A stretch of DNA of 64,000 nt from Azoarcus indigens (GTDB lineage Bacteria; Pseudomonadota; Gammaproteobacteria; Burkholderiales; Rhodocyclaceae): contig NZ_SNVV01000024.1 of the NCBI RefSeq assembly GCF_004361735.1, positions 1-64,000 on the forward strand, in the 5' to 3' direction. Below the pieces are notes generated by a model. The model made no database searches. It had not been told where the DNA came from and was given only the letters and a program-made list of their open reading frames with translations. Both the position numbers and the translations under genes were made by a program. Position 1 is the stretch's first letter. The number at the start of each line of letters is the position of its first letter. Shown here one piece after another: positions 48,804 through 57,510 of this stretch.

Positions 48804-50060
48804 GTGCCAATGGATGAAAAGCAGGCCGCTGCCCACGCCATGGTGGACCGGGTGTTCCGGACCGAGGCCCGGCGGGTGAAGGCCACGCTGATCCGCCTGC
48901 TGGGGGACTTCGACCTGGCGGAGGAGGCGCTGCAGGATGCTTTCGTCGCCGCCCTGCACGACTGGCCGCGCCAGGGGGTGCCGGACAAGCCTCGCCCCTG
49001 GCTAGTGTCCGCCGGCCGCTTCAAGGCCATCGACAAGCTGCGCCGGCGCGCCCGCTTCGACGCCTCGCTGGAGGAGTTGGCCTGGCGCATGGAGCAGGAT
49101 GCGGAGGCGCCGGAAGCGGTTGCCCCCGAGCTGGAGGACGACCGCCTGCGCCTGGTTTTCACCTGCTGCCATCCGGTGCTGCCGGCGGACGCCCAGGTGG
49201 CGCTCACCCTGCGCGAGGTCTGCGGCCTCACCACCGAGGCCATCGCCAGCGCCTACCTCACCGCGGTGCCGGCGCTGGCCCAGCGCATCGTGCGCGCCAA
49301 GAACCGCATCCGCGAAACCCGCATCCCCTACACGGTGCCGGAGCGCCATGAGCTGCCGGCGCGGCTGGAGAGCGTGCTGCGGGTGGTCTACCTGGTGTTC
49401 AACGAGGGCTATTTCGCCTCTTCCGGCGACAGCCTGCTGCGGGCGGACCTCTCCGCCGAAGCTATCCGCCTGGGGCGGCTGCTCGGCGAACTGTTGCCCG
49501 CGCCGGAGGTGCTCGGCCTGCTGGCGCTGATGCTGCTGGTGGAGTCGCGGCGGCCGGCGCGCATCGGCACGGACGGCCAGCCTGTCCTGCTGGAGGAGCA
49601 GGACCGCCGCCTGTGGGATGCCGGGCTGATCGCCGAGGGGCTGCCGCTGGTGGAGGCTGCGCTGCGCGCCGGGCCAGCCGGCCCCTATGCGCTGCAGGCG
49701 GCGATCGCCGCGGTGCATGCGGAGGCGCCAGACGCGGGGGCCACCGACTGGGCGCAGATCGTTGGCCTCTACGACGTGCTGCTGCAGATGGCGCCCTCGC
49801 CGGTGGTGGCGCTCAACCGCGCGGTGGCGGTGGCCATGCGCGATGGTCCCGCCACCGGCCTGGCGTTGGTGGATGGCCTGCTGGCCGCGGGCGAACTGGC
49901 GGACTACGGCCTCGCCCATTCCGCCCGCGCCGATCTCTGCCGCCGCCTGGGCCGCCGCGACGAGGCACGGGCCGCTTACGCCCGCGCGCTGGCGCTCAGC
50001 CGCCAGGAGCCCGAGCGGCGTTTTCTGGCCGCGCGGCTGGCGGCGCTGGACTTGAGCTGA
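48804..50060 (+). CDS. ECF42-type RNA polymerase sigma factor with C-terminal extension
   Basis: A 418-residue sigma factor. Region 2 is RLLGDFDLAEEALQDAFVAALHDWPRQGVPDKPRPWLVSAGRFKAIDKLRRR and region 4 includes LTLREVCGLTTEAIASAYLTAVPALAQRIVRAKNRIRE. About 200 extra residues form a helical, TPR-like extension (DUF6596: YLVFNEGYFASSGDSLLRADLSAEAIRL, MLLVESRRPARIG), which controls activity in this ECF group. The GTG at 48804 fits the GGGAG site best; an ATG at 48810 is in frame. ECF42 members normally sit beside genes for YCII/DGPF proteins, as here. No anti-sigma factor gene is next to it. Confidence 0.92.
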   Translation: MPMDEKQAAAHAMVDRVFRTEARRVKATLIRLLGDFDLAEEALQDAFVAALHDWPRQGVPDKPRPWLVSAGRFKAIDKLRRRARFDASLEELAWRMEQDAEAPEAVAPELEDDRLRLVFTCCHPVLPADAQVALTLREVCGLTTEAIASAYLTAVPALAQRIVRAKNRIRETRIPYTVPERHELPARLESVLRVVYLVFNEGYFASSGDSLLRADLSAEAIRLGRLLGELLPAPEVLGLLALMLLVESRRPARIGTDGQPVLLEEQDRRLWDAGLIAEGLPLVEAALRAGPAGPYALQAAIAAVHAEAPDAGATDWAQIVGLYDVLLQMAPSPVVALNRAVAVAMRDGPATGLALVDGLLAAGELADYGLAHSARADLCRRLGRRDEARAAYARALALSRQEPERRFLAARLAALDLS

Positions 50061-50227
50061 GGGCGCCGTCCACCGCCCGGGGTGATCCGCTTCTTCCCGC
50101 TGCGCCGCCCCGGCGTGGCACCGCGCCGGCTGCGCGGGCCGCCCGTCTCCTCCCGCCTCGGCATGGCCTGCCCGCATGGGCTACACCGGGAAGGCGATGA
50201 AGAAAACCGCCACTGCCGACGAACGGT

Positions 50228-50254
50228 TGTCGAAATCCGCCTTGCCCGCACGAC
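50228..50254 (+). promoter_or_regulatory. Probable ECF42-dependent promoter of the YCII gene
   Basis: TGTCGA (50228-50233) and CGAC (50251-50254) are 17 bases apart. As I recall, ECF42 promoters have TGTCGA as -35 and CGA/TC as -10 with a spacer of about this size. It lies 34 bases before the YCII start and about 170 bases after the sigma factor gene, so autoregulated partner expression is plausible. Confidence 0.65.
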
Positions 50255-50287
50255 TAAGGTTATCCAGCGACCCCAAGGAGGAAATCC

Positions 50288-50632
50288 ATGAAGTACCTCT
50301 GCCTCGTCTACAGCGACGAGAAATTGCTCCACAGCCTGCCCGACAGCCCGGAAGACGCCGAGTGCCAGGCCTACGCCGACAGCGTGGCCGAGAGCGGCCG
50401 CATGCTGGCCGCCGAGGCGCTGCAACCCGTGGCCAGCGCCGCCACCGTGCGCATGCGCGGCGGCCGGATGAGCGTGGTCGACGGCCCCTTCGCTGAAACC
50501 AAGGAGCAGTTGGCCGGCTTCTACCTGATCGAGGCGCGCGACATGAACGAGGCGCTGCAGGTGGCAGGCAACATTCCCGCCGCCCGCGTCGGCAGCGTGG
50601 AAGTACGGCCGGTTCGTAGCTTGCAGCTGTGA
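50288..50632 (+). CDS. YCII/DGPF-domain protein partner of the ECF42 sigma factor
   Basis: A 114-residue protein of the YCII-related family. MKYLCLVYSDEKLLHSLPDSPED at the start and VVDGPFAETKEQLAGFYLIEARDMNEALQVAGNIPAARVGSVEVRPV are typical (DGPF motif). Family members are often encoded beside ECF42 sigma factors; some have enzymatic hydrolase-like folds, but the function here is unknown. AAGGAGG precedes ATG 50288. Probably controlled by the promoter described above. Confidence 0.9.
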   Translation: MKYLCLVYSDEKLLHSLPDSPEDAECQAYADSVAESGRMLAAEALQPVASAATVRMRGGRMSVVDGPFAETKEQLAGFYLIEARDMNEALQVAGNIPAARVGSVEVRPVRSLQL

Positions 50633-50744
50633 GCGTGGCCGGCTGCCGCTCCGCCCGCAAGGTTGCCGCGGCCTGTCCGGGCCTGCTCTGCCATTCCCTG
50701 TCCCATTTCCTGCCCATTCCTGTTCCCCGACGAGGAGACACCCC

Positions 50745-51194
50745 ATGAACGACAAGACCCTTTCCGGCAATGCCGACCAAGCCGCGGTGCGCGAGGTGCT
50801 GGAGCGCTGGCTGGCCGCCGCGCGCAAGTCCGACCTTGATGGCATCTTCAGCTGCTACGCCGACGAGATCGTCGCCTACGACGCCATCCTCGCCCTGCGC
50901 ATCGCCGGCACCGAGGCCTACCGCAAGCACTGGCAGGCCTGCATCGAGATGTGCCCCGGCCCGGTGCTGTTCCAGATGGGCGAGCTGAAGGTGGAGGCCG
51001 GAACGGACGTCGCGTTCGCCTTCTACCTGCTGCGCTGCGGCGCGGTGGATGACAAGGGCGCCGAGCAGGCCTCCTGGATGCGTGTCACCGTCTGCCTGAA
51101 GAAGAAGGCGGCAGGTTGGCGCATCGTGCATGAGCACTTCTCCGCGCCCTTCGACCCGCAGACCAACAAGGCGATGTTCAATCTTGCGCCTTGA
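50745..51194 (+). CDS. NTF2-like (SnoaL/DUF4440-type) protein
   Basis: A 149-residue protein. DQAAVREVLERWLAAARKSDLDGIFSCYADEIVAYD and GWRIVHEHFSAPFD show the cone-shaped NTF2-like fold with a typical final WRIVHEHFSxP motif. Members include ketosteroid-isomerase-like enzymes and stress-response proteins. Catalytic activity cannot be inferred. GAGGAGA precedes ATG 50745. It lies 112 bases after the YCII gene and may be in the same transcript. Confidence 0.85.
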   Translation: MNDKTLSGNADQAAVREVLERWLAAARKSDLDGIFSCYADEIVAYDAILALRIAGTEAYRKHWQACIEMCPGPVLFQMGELKVEAGTDVAFAFYLLRCGAVDDKGAEQASWMRVTVCLKKKAAGWRIVHEHFSAPFDPQTNKAMFNLAP

Positions 51195-51240
51195 ACGGAC
51201 TGCCCCATTCGGCTGAACTCATTCCCACCGGAGACCGAGC

Positions 51241-51654
51241 ATGTATGTTCAACCCTATCTCTTCTTCGACGGCCGCTGCGAAGAGGCGCTGGATTTCTAC
51301 ACCACGGCGCTGGGCGCCAAGGTGGAGGCGCTGATGCGCTTCCGCGACAGCCCGGATCCGGGCTCCATCCCGCCCGGCGGCGCGGACAAGGTCATGCACT
51401 GCAACTTCCGCATCGGTGACACCCAGCTCATGGCCTCCGACGGCATGTGCGGCAGCAAACCGGCTTTCCAGGGTTTCTCGCTGTGCATCAACGCCGCCGA
51501 CGATGCCGAAGCCGGGCGCCTGTTCCAGGCCCTGGCGGAGGGAGGCCAGGTGCAGATGCCCTTGGGCAAGACCTTCTTCGCTTCCAGCTTCGGCATGGTC
51601 GCCGACCGCTACGGCGTGGGCTGGATGGTGATCGCCGGCAACGCGCCGGATTGA
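51241..51654 (+). CDS. PhnB/YjdN-like VOC family protein
   Basis: A 137-residue protein. MYVQPYLFFDGRCEEALDFYTTALGAKVEALMRFRD and GDTQLMASDGMCGSKPAFQGFSLCINAADDAEAGRLFQALAEGGQVQMPLGKTFFASSFGMVADRYGVGWMV are characteristic of PhnB/YjdN proteins. The fold belongs to the VOC superfamily, with unknown substrate. It follows the NTF2-like gene by 46 bases with a CGGAGA site, probably as part of the ECF42-linked run. Confidence 0.9.
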   Translation: MYVQPYLFFDGRCEEALDFYTTALGAKVEALMRFRDSPDPGSIPPGGADKVMHCNFRIGDTQLMASDGMCGSKPAFQGFSLCINAADDAEAGRLFQALAEGGQVQMPLGKTFFASSFGMVADRYGVGWMVIAGNAPD

Positions 51655-51733
51655 GGACGAGGGGCGCCGCCGGCCTCGCCGCCTGCGGCGTTTCAGGCTG
51701 TCCACCATCCGGCGCGGCGGGAGCCGGCGCCCG

Positions 51734-52756
51734 TCAAAGGCCGAAGAAGCGCTGCGCGTTGCCGGCGAGGATGGCCTCGCGTTCGGCGGTGTCGAGGAAG
51801 GCGGCTTCCTGCACCAGGGTGCCGATGCGGGCCTCGCCCAGCGGGAAGGGGTGGTCCGAGCCCAGCATGACCCGCTCGGCACCCATCACTTCCACCAGCA
51901 GGCGCAGGGCGCCGGGGTCGAATACCGCGCTGTCCACATGGAAGCGGTCCACGTACTCCGATGGCGGACGGGGACAGTCCTGGCGCACGATGTCGCGATG
52001 CTTCCAGGCGTTGTCCACCCGGCCGAGCAGGAAAGCGAAGGCGCCGCCGCCGTGGGCGAAGCACAGCTTGAGCGAGCGCGGGATGAGTTCGAAGGCGCCG
52101 GACAGGATCAGCGACAGGATGCCGAGCTGGGTTTCCGCCGGCATCGCTACCAGCCAGGGCAGCATCCATTTTTTCATGCGCTCGCCGCCCATCATGTCCC
52201 AGGGATGGACCAGCACCGGGATGTCGTTGTCGGCGCAATGGACGAGGAAGCGGACCAGGCCGGCATCGTCCAGGTCGCGGTCGCCCAGGTGGTTGCCGAT
52301 CTGCACGCCGACGCAGCCGGCGGCGCGGGCGTGGCTGGCTTCGGCACAGGCGAGATCTATGTCTTGCAGTGGCACCTGGGCGAGGGGCTTCAGGCGCTCC
52401 GGGTGCTCGGCGCAGAAGGCGAGGGCGTAGTCGTTCATGCGCCGTGCCCAGGCGGCGGCCTTCACCGGCGGCGCGGCGTAGCTGAACATCACCGGGGTGG
52501 CGCAGACGAGCTGGATGTCCAGCCCCTGCTCGTCCAGCTCGGCCACACGGGCCTCGGCGCTCCACAGCGAGGGCACGACCGGGCGGAAGGCACGGTCGCC
52601 GCGCATGATCGTGCCGGCGCGGCCGTCGCCATCCACCCTGAGCCAGGCGGCGTCGTCCGGGCTCAGGCTGGCGGCCTCTTCTCTGGTGATGGGCGGGAAG
52701 AAGTGGGCATGTATGTCCACTTTCCGCGGGATCTTCTGGGAGATCTCCGTCGTCAT
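51734..52756 (-). CDS. nbaD: 2-amino-3-carboxymuconate-6-semialdehyde decarboxylase
   Basis: A 340-residue amidohydrolase-type enzyme (ACMSD). Zinc ligands are in [10 protein letters not shown], in [11 protein letters not shown] (His) and later Asp in [22 protein letters not shown] and [14 protein letters not shown] complete the active-site motifs. It decarboxylates 2-amino-3-carboxymuconate-6-semialdehyde, the product of 3-hydroxyanthranilate cleavage, to 2-aminomuconate semialdehyde. It follows nbaC by 18 bases in the same orientation. Length matches the family. Confidence 0.93.
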   Translation of the reverse strand: MTTEISQKIPRKVDIHAHFFPPITREEAASLSPDDAAWLRVDGDGRAGTIMRGDRAFRPVVPSLWSAEARVAELDEQGLDIQLVCATPVMFSYAAPPVKAAAWARRMNDYALAFCAEHPERLKPLAQVPLQDIDLACAEASHARAAGCVGVQIGNHLGDRDLDDAGLVRFLVHCADNDIPVLVHPWDMMGGERMKKWMLPWLVAMPAETQLGILSLILSGAFELIPRSLKLCFAHGGGAFAFLLGRVDNAWKHRDIVRQDCPRPPSEYVDRFHVDSAVFDPGALRLLVEVMGAERVMLGSDHPFPLGEARIGTLVQEAAFLDTAEREAILAGNAQRFFGL

Positions 52757-52774
52757 CGGCAGTTTGCTTCCATG

Positions 52775-53380
<606 letters not shown>

Positions 53381-53389
53381 TTAACGGAA

Positions 53390-53575
53390 TCAGCGCGCAG
53401 CATCAACCCGCATCCGGGCCATCGCCTTGATCTTGGTCAGCAGCGGGCGGAAGGGGAAGCGGTCGGGTGGAGGAGCGGCAGCCATTGCGCTGGCGGCGGC
53501 GCCTGGCATGCCGGCATCACGCCGGCGGGCACGGCACAGCGCGATGAGCGGAGCGGCGGCAGGGGGAGGCTCCAT
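53390..53575 (-). CDS. Possible 61-residue coupled ORF, function unknown
   Basis: An ATG at 53575 lies two bases after the stop of the DmpF-like gene, with a GGAG six bases upstream in the end of that gene. The frame runs 61 codons to 53390, just before nbaC. The product is Ala/Pro/Arg-rich and has no domain I recognise (ends KAMARMRVDAAR). Coupling signals speak for translation; composition speaks for a chance frame in GC-rich DNA. Confidence 0.3.
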   Translation of the reverse strand: MEPPPAAAPLIALCRARRRDAGMPGAAASAMAAAPPPDRFPFRPLLTKIKAMARMRVDAAR

Positions 53576-53577
53576 GT

Positions 53578-54465
53578 TCAGCTCCGCGCGCCCGCCAGGG
53601 CCTCGCCGCAGCGCAGGGCGGCCAGGCTCAGCAGGTCGAGGTTGGCGGCATAGGGCGGCAGGCTGTCGCCCAGGCCTTCGATTTCGACTTCCAGGTCCAC
53701 CTGCCGTGCCTGGAAGCGCGGCGCGCGGGCGAGCCGATAACCGGGCAGTTCGCGCTGCAGGCGGGAAACCGTGGCGTTGACGGCGGTGAACAGCGCCGTT
53801 TCCTCCACCAGGTCTTCAGTGAGACAACGCAGGCTGGCGCGCAGCGGCTGCGGCTGGCCGGGGCTGAACAGCAGGATGGCCTTGCCCTGGCGGGCGCCGC
53901 CGACACGCTCCATCGCCCGCGCGGTGTGGTGGGTCATCTCGTCCACGTTGCCCAGGCAGGCGGGGCCGCAGGTGTTGGCGGGGGCGGTGACGGCGACTTC
54001 GCCATACGCCAGCTGCTGGATGTTGGTCATCGCCCGCAGCAGCGGCACCACTGCCTGCGCGCCGCCGCCCACCAGGCAGATGCTGCGCGGCGCGGTGCGC
54101 AGCACCTGTTCCAGGTTGGCCGCCGGCATGCACAGCGGGCCGTTGGCGGCGGGGGTGAGGTCGATGACGCGGATGCCGGCCTGCTCCAGCTGCTGGGCGT
54201 GCTCCGGGTGGCGGGCGCCGCCGCTGGCGTCGAACACCAGCCGCACCCTGTCCTCGATCAGCTGCGGCAGGGCGTCGGCCAGGGTGCCGGCCACCGTGCG
54301 CAGGCCGAACTCGCGCGCCTGGGCCAGTCCGGCGGCGGTGGGGTGGATGTCTATCATCCAGCGCGCATCGAGATGGACGGAGCGGTTCAGCTTGTACAGC
54401 AGATCGGTGCCGGCCAGGCCTGCGCCCAGCACCGCGCAGCGCATCCGGGAAATGATGGAGGACAT
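53578..54465 (-). CDS. DmpF/MhpF-type acylating acetaldehyde dehydrogenase homologue lacking the catalytic Cys
   Basis: A 295-residue protein that follows the acylating acetaldehyde dehydrogenase family along its whole length: CAVLGAGLAGTDLLYKLNRS at the N-terminal NAD loop, VRLVFDASGG, IDLTPAANGP, NVDEMTHHTARAMERVGGARQGKAILLFSPG and VEIEGLGDSLPPYAANLDLLS. In active enzymes TCGGQAT holds the thioester Cys; here the segment reads VGGGAQA, so Gly134 replaces it (Cys130 is four residues before). In meta-cleavage pathways this enzyme converts acetaldehyde to acetyl-CoA after an aldolase. Without the Cys it may be inactive, structural, or altered in reaction (inference). The start at 54465 lacks a good ribosome site. 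Confidence 0.8.
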   Translation of the reverse strand: MSSIISRMRCAVLGAGLAGTDLLYKLNRSVHLDARWMIDIHPTAAGLAQAREFGLRTVAGTLADALPQLIEDRVRLVFDASGGARHPEHAQQLEQAGIRVIDLTPAANGPLCMPAANLEQVLRTAPRSICLVGGGAQAVVPLLRAMTNIQQLAYGEVAVTAPANTCGPACLGNVDEMTHHTARAMERVGGARQGKAILLFSPGQPQPLRASLRCLTEDLVEETALFTAVNATVSRLQRELPGYRLARAPRFQARQVDLEVEIEGLGDSLPPYAANLDLLSLAALRCGEALAGARS

Positions 54466-54855
54466 GGGATGGAGTTTCCGCAGAGGCGGCCGGCTCAGCG
54501 GCCGCCGCCAGCCACCTCGTCTTGGCTGCCGCGATTCCGGGGGTGGCGGTCCGGAGCAGGCAGGGGGCGACGGCTGGCGCGGGCATATCCGTTGATTGCT
54601 CTCCGCTCGCTCCGGAAGAGGGGCGAGAGCCAGCCGCCGCGTGGGGTAGCGGCCACGGCGGGTGAAGGGCAGATTGACGCCGGCCGGGGAGGCTGGCGGT
54701 GGGGTATGGGCAAGGCTGTCTCCCGGTCGCGCGGGGGGCACGCGACACGTATTCAGCCCGGACTATATGGACCTCAATGCCTTTTGAATAATGAAAGAAG
54801 CGGGGCTATGTATAACTGGAAGGAATGGATGGGAGGGTGGCCGCCAGCCTCCGGT
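54466..54855. other. Intergenic region between the DmpF-like gene and a LysR gene
   Basis: About 390 bases with no supported gene. A less GC-rich stretch (about 54775-54830, around TTTTGAATAATGAAAG) probably contains promoter sequence for the DmpF-like and nbaCD genes. I see no clear palindrome. Confidence 0.45.
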
Positions 54856-55803
54856 TCACTCCTCGCCGGCGGGGAAATCCTCGCTGACCTCGCGCAGCGC
54901 CATCAGCAGCCGCTCTACCGCCGGCGTTGGCGTGCGGCCCAGCGCCAGGGTGTAGCCGACGGCGCCGAAGCTGGTCTGTATGCGCAGCGGCAGCACGCTG
55001 AGGGTGCCCTGGTGCACGAACTGCTCGGCGGCGGTGAAGGGCATCAGCGCCACCATGTCGGACTCCAGCAGCAGGCCGATGTTGGTGGTGATGGATACCG
55101 ACTCCACCACCCGCCGTGGCATGCCCATGCCCAGGCGCTTGAAGAACTGCTCGGCCGAGCGCATGGCCTGGGATTCCGGCGTTGGCAGTATCCAGTCCAG
55201 CTCCGCCAGCTGGCGCGGCTCCACCGTGGACTCGGTGGCCAGCGGATGGCGGCGGCCGACCACCGCACACAGCCGCTCTTGGTACAGCGGCACATGCTGG
55301 AAGGCCGGGTCGCTGCTGCTCGCGGGCAGCAGGCCGACCACCACGTCGAGCTGGCCGCGCGCCAGCTCCGGGAACATCACGTCGTTGGAGCCCACCCGCA
55401 CGTCTACCACCACGTTGGGCGCCATCTCCCGCAGCCGCACCACCGCCTTGGGCAGCAGCCGCGCCGAGGCGGAGATCAGCGTGCCGACGATGACCTGGCC
55501 GGAAACGCCGCTGCTCCAGGCGTTGAGGTCGTCGGCCAGGTAGCGCAGGTCAGTCATCAGCGCGATGCAGTGGCGGCGCAGCAGCTGGCCGAAGTCGGTC
55601 AGGCGCACGCCGCGCTTGCTGCGTACGAACAAGGGCTGACCGAAGTGGTTCTCCAGTTCGTGGATGGACTTGCTCACCGCCGGCTGCGTCATGAACAGCG
55701 CCTTGGACGCGGCGAGGATGGAACCGCTTTCCACCACCTGGTCGAAGATGGCCAGCTGCTGCAGCTTCAGCCGGCGGGCGAGGGAGAGTTTGGAATGCTC
55801 CAT
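54856..55803 (-). CDS. LysR-family regulator, probable regulator of the aminoaromatic cluster
   Basis: A 315-residue LysR protein of the GbpR/PcaQ-like group. HTH: LQQLAIFDQVVESGSILAASKALFMTQPAVSKSIHELENHFGQPLFVRSKRGVRLTDFG. The effector domain begins at GQVIVGTLISASARLLPKAVV. It is transcribed in the same direction as the DmpF-like, nbaC and nbaD genes and divergently from the binding-protein gene. Regulation of these neighbours is inferred. ATG 55803 gives the normal family start. Confidence 0.88.
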   Translation of the reverse strand: MEHSKLSLARRLKLQQLAIFDQVVESGSILAASKALFMTQPAVSKSIHELENHFGQPLFVRSKRGVRLTDFGQLLRRHCIALMTDLRYLADDLNAWSSGVSGQVIVGTLISASARLLPKAVVRLREMAPNVVVDVRVGSNDVMFPELARGQLDVVVGLLPASSSDPAFQHVPLYQERLCAVVGRRHPLATESTVEPRQLAELDWILPTPESQAMRSAEQFFKRLGMGMPRRVVESVSITTNIGLLLESDMVALMPFTAAEQFVHQGTLSVLPLRIQTSFGAVGYTLALGRTPTPAVERLLMALREVSEDFPAGEE

Positions 55804-56108
55804 GGGCGGCCACGATAAACGATGCCTGGGTAAGCGCAAAGGCGGGCACCCGGCGGAGCACTCATACCTTAGTTATAAAGATCGGGAATACATGGCTTTG
55901 CAGCCATCGACACCCGCTTGCGGAGGCGGGGAAAAGTGCGGTTGTATGCGTACCGCAACGGAATATTCCGCTGTCCGGCGGGACCGCTGCTTCGCGTGTG
56001 GAACGGGGCCGGTGACGATGCCCTTCCACCCCTGTCCATCTCCATGCCGGCGCGGCCGGCGAACGCCATGCGCGGCCCTTGGCCGGCTGCGCCAACTGGG
56101 AGCTTGTC
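55804..56108. other. Divergent promoter region between the LysR and binding-protein genes
   Basis: About 305 bases. The first 150 are less GC-rich (CTTAGTTATAAAGATCGGG near 55870) and likely contain promoter and operator elements for the two divergent genes. No palindrome of convincing size was found by eye, and no further coding frame is supported. Confidence 0.4.
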
Positions 56109-57275
56109 ATGTTCACTCGAGGTAAGACCGTTCTCTGCGTCATCGGCGCGCTGTGCGCCATGTCGGCCGCCCAGGCCGCCGGCCCGATCCAGGTCGGCAT
56201 CGCGCTCGACATCTCCGGCCCTTTCGCCGCACTGGGCGCGGATGCTTCCAACGGCTTCGACCTCGCCATCGAGAAACTGGGCGGCAAACTGGGTGGCCAG
56301 CCGGCCGAATTCCTCAAGACCGACTTCGGCGGCAACCCGGAACAGGCCACCCAGCTGGTGACCCGCTACCTGCAGCGCGACAAGATCGACTTCTTCACCG
56401 GCCCCATCGCCTCCAACACCGCGCTGGCGGTGGGGCCGGCGCTGTTCGCCGCCAAGGTGCCCTTCATCTCCAGCAACCCCGGTCCCAGCCAGTTCGCCGG
56501 CAAGCAGTGCAGCCCCTACTTCTTCGGCCAGTACCAGAACGACAACCACGACGAAGCCGCAGGCGTGCTGGTGAACGAGAAGGGCTACAAGAACGTGGTG
56601 CTGATCGCGCCCAACTACCCGGCCGGCAAGGACCACCTCGGCGGTTTCAAGCGCACCTACAAGGGCGAGGTCGCCGGCGAGATCTACACCAAGGTGGGCC
56701 AGATCGACTACGCCGCCGAGATCGCCCAGATCCGCTCGACCAGGCCGGGCGCGGTGTACTTCTTCCTGCCGGGCGCGATGGGCATCAACTTCATCAAGCA
56801 ATACGCCGCCGCCGGCCTGGACAGTGTGCCGCTGGTGTCCGGCGGCGCGGTGGACCAGGACATCGTGGACGCGGTGGGCGGCGTCATGGCCGGCATGAGC
56901 AGCACCACCCAGTGGGCCAACGACCTCAGCGCGCCGGGCAACGTCGAGTTCGTGAAGGCTTACCGCAAGAAGTACGACGGCCGCTATCCCTCGCTCTACG
57001 CCGCCCAGGCCTACGACACCATCCTGGCGATGGACGCCGCAGTGCGCATCGCCGGCGGCGTGGCCGACCGCGACAAGCTGGTCGCAGCCCTGCGCCAGGC
57101 GGACTATGAGTCGGTGCGCGGCCGCTACAAGTTCGGGCCGAACAACTTCCCCATCCAGAACTATTACCAGCGGGTGGTCTACAAGGACGCCGACGGCCGC
57201 TACACCAACAAGCTGGTCGGCACCGTGCTGGAGAACCACCAGGACGCCTACGCCGCTGACTGCAAGATGCCCTGA
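56109..57275 (+). CDS. Orphan ABC-transporter substrate-binding protein (LivK/aromatic-type)
   Basis: A 388-residue periplasmic binding protein. The signal peptide is MFTRGKTVLCVIGALCAMSAAQAA, followed by the type I fold (PIQVGIALDISGPFAALGADASNGFDLAIEKLGGKLGG). NVVLIAPNYPAGKDHLGGFKRTYKG and DTILAMDAAVRIAGG are typical of members that bind amino acids or aromatic acids. No ATPase or permease gene is adjacent, so it must use a transporter elsewhere, perhaps LivFGHM at 41-45 kb. GGGAG lies six bases before ATG 56109. Being next to the nba genes and divergent from LysR, it may bind an aromatic or aminoaromatic acid (inference). Confidence 0.9.
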   Translation: MFTRGKTVLCVIGALCAMSAAQAAGPIQVGIALDISGPFAALGADASNGFDLAIEKLGGKLGGQPAEFLKTDFGGNPEQATQLVTRYLQRDKIDFFTGPIASNTALAVGPALFAAKVPFISSNPGPSQFAGKQCSPYFFGQYQNDNHDEAAGVLVNEKGYKNVVLIAPNYPAGKDHLGGFKRTYKGEVAGEIYTKVGQIDYAAEIAQIRSTRPGAVYFFLPGAMGINFIKQYAAAGLDSVPLVSGGAVDQDIVDAVGGVMAGMSSTTQWANDLSAPGNVEFVKAYRKKYDGRYPSLYAAQAYDTILAMDAAVRIAGGVADRDKLVAALRQADYESVRGRYKFGPNNFPIQNYYQRVVYKDADGRYTNKLVGTVLENHQDAYAADCKMP

Positions 57276-57401
57276 TGCCGGGTTGCCGGGGCCGGAGCGC
57301 TAACTCGGCGCTCTGGCCGGGCCGGGCGGGCGTCAGCCCGCAGGCGTCGCCCAGCCTTCTTTCCGCCTCCTCCCGCGGCGCATGCTGCAAAGATAAGCTG
57401 C

Positions 57402-57429
57402 TGTTTCAGCGTGACTATTCCGTGAAACA
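57402..57429. repeat. Split parS-like inverted repeat
   Basis: TGTTTCA at 57402-57408 and TGAAACA at 57423-57429 are exact reverse complements 14 bases apart. Both are halves of the ParB site consensus TGTTTCACGTGAAACA, and CGTG follows or precedes each half (GCGTG, CGTGAAACA). It lies 82 bases upstream of mnmG, in the same neighbourhood as parAB. It could be a degenerate parS, or a hairpin or operator unrelated to ParB. Confidence 0.45.
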
Positions 57430-57510
57430 AATGCGTACCACGCTGGTCGTGTGCGGCGCAAGGGCGTAGAATCCCCGCCCTTCCCAACGTTTCGCAGTAC
57501 GGAGCGCGTC

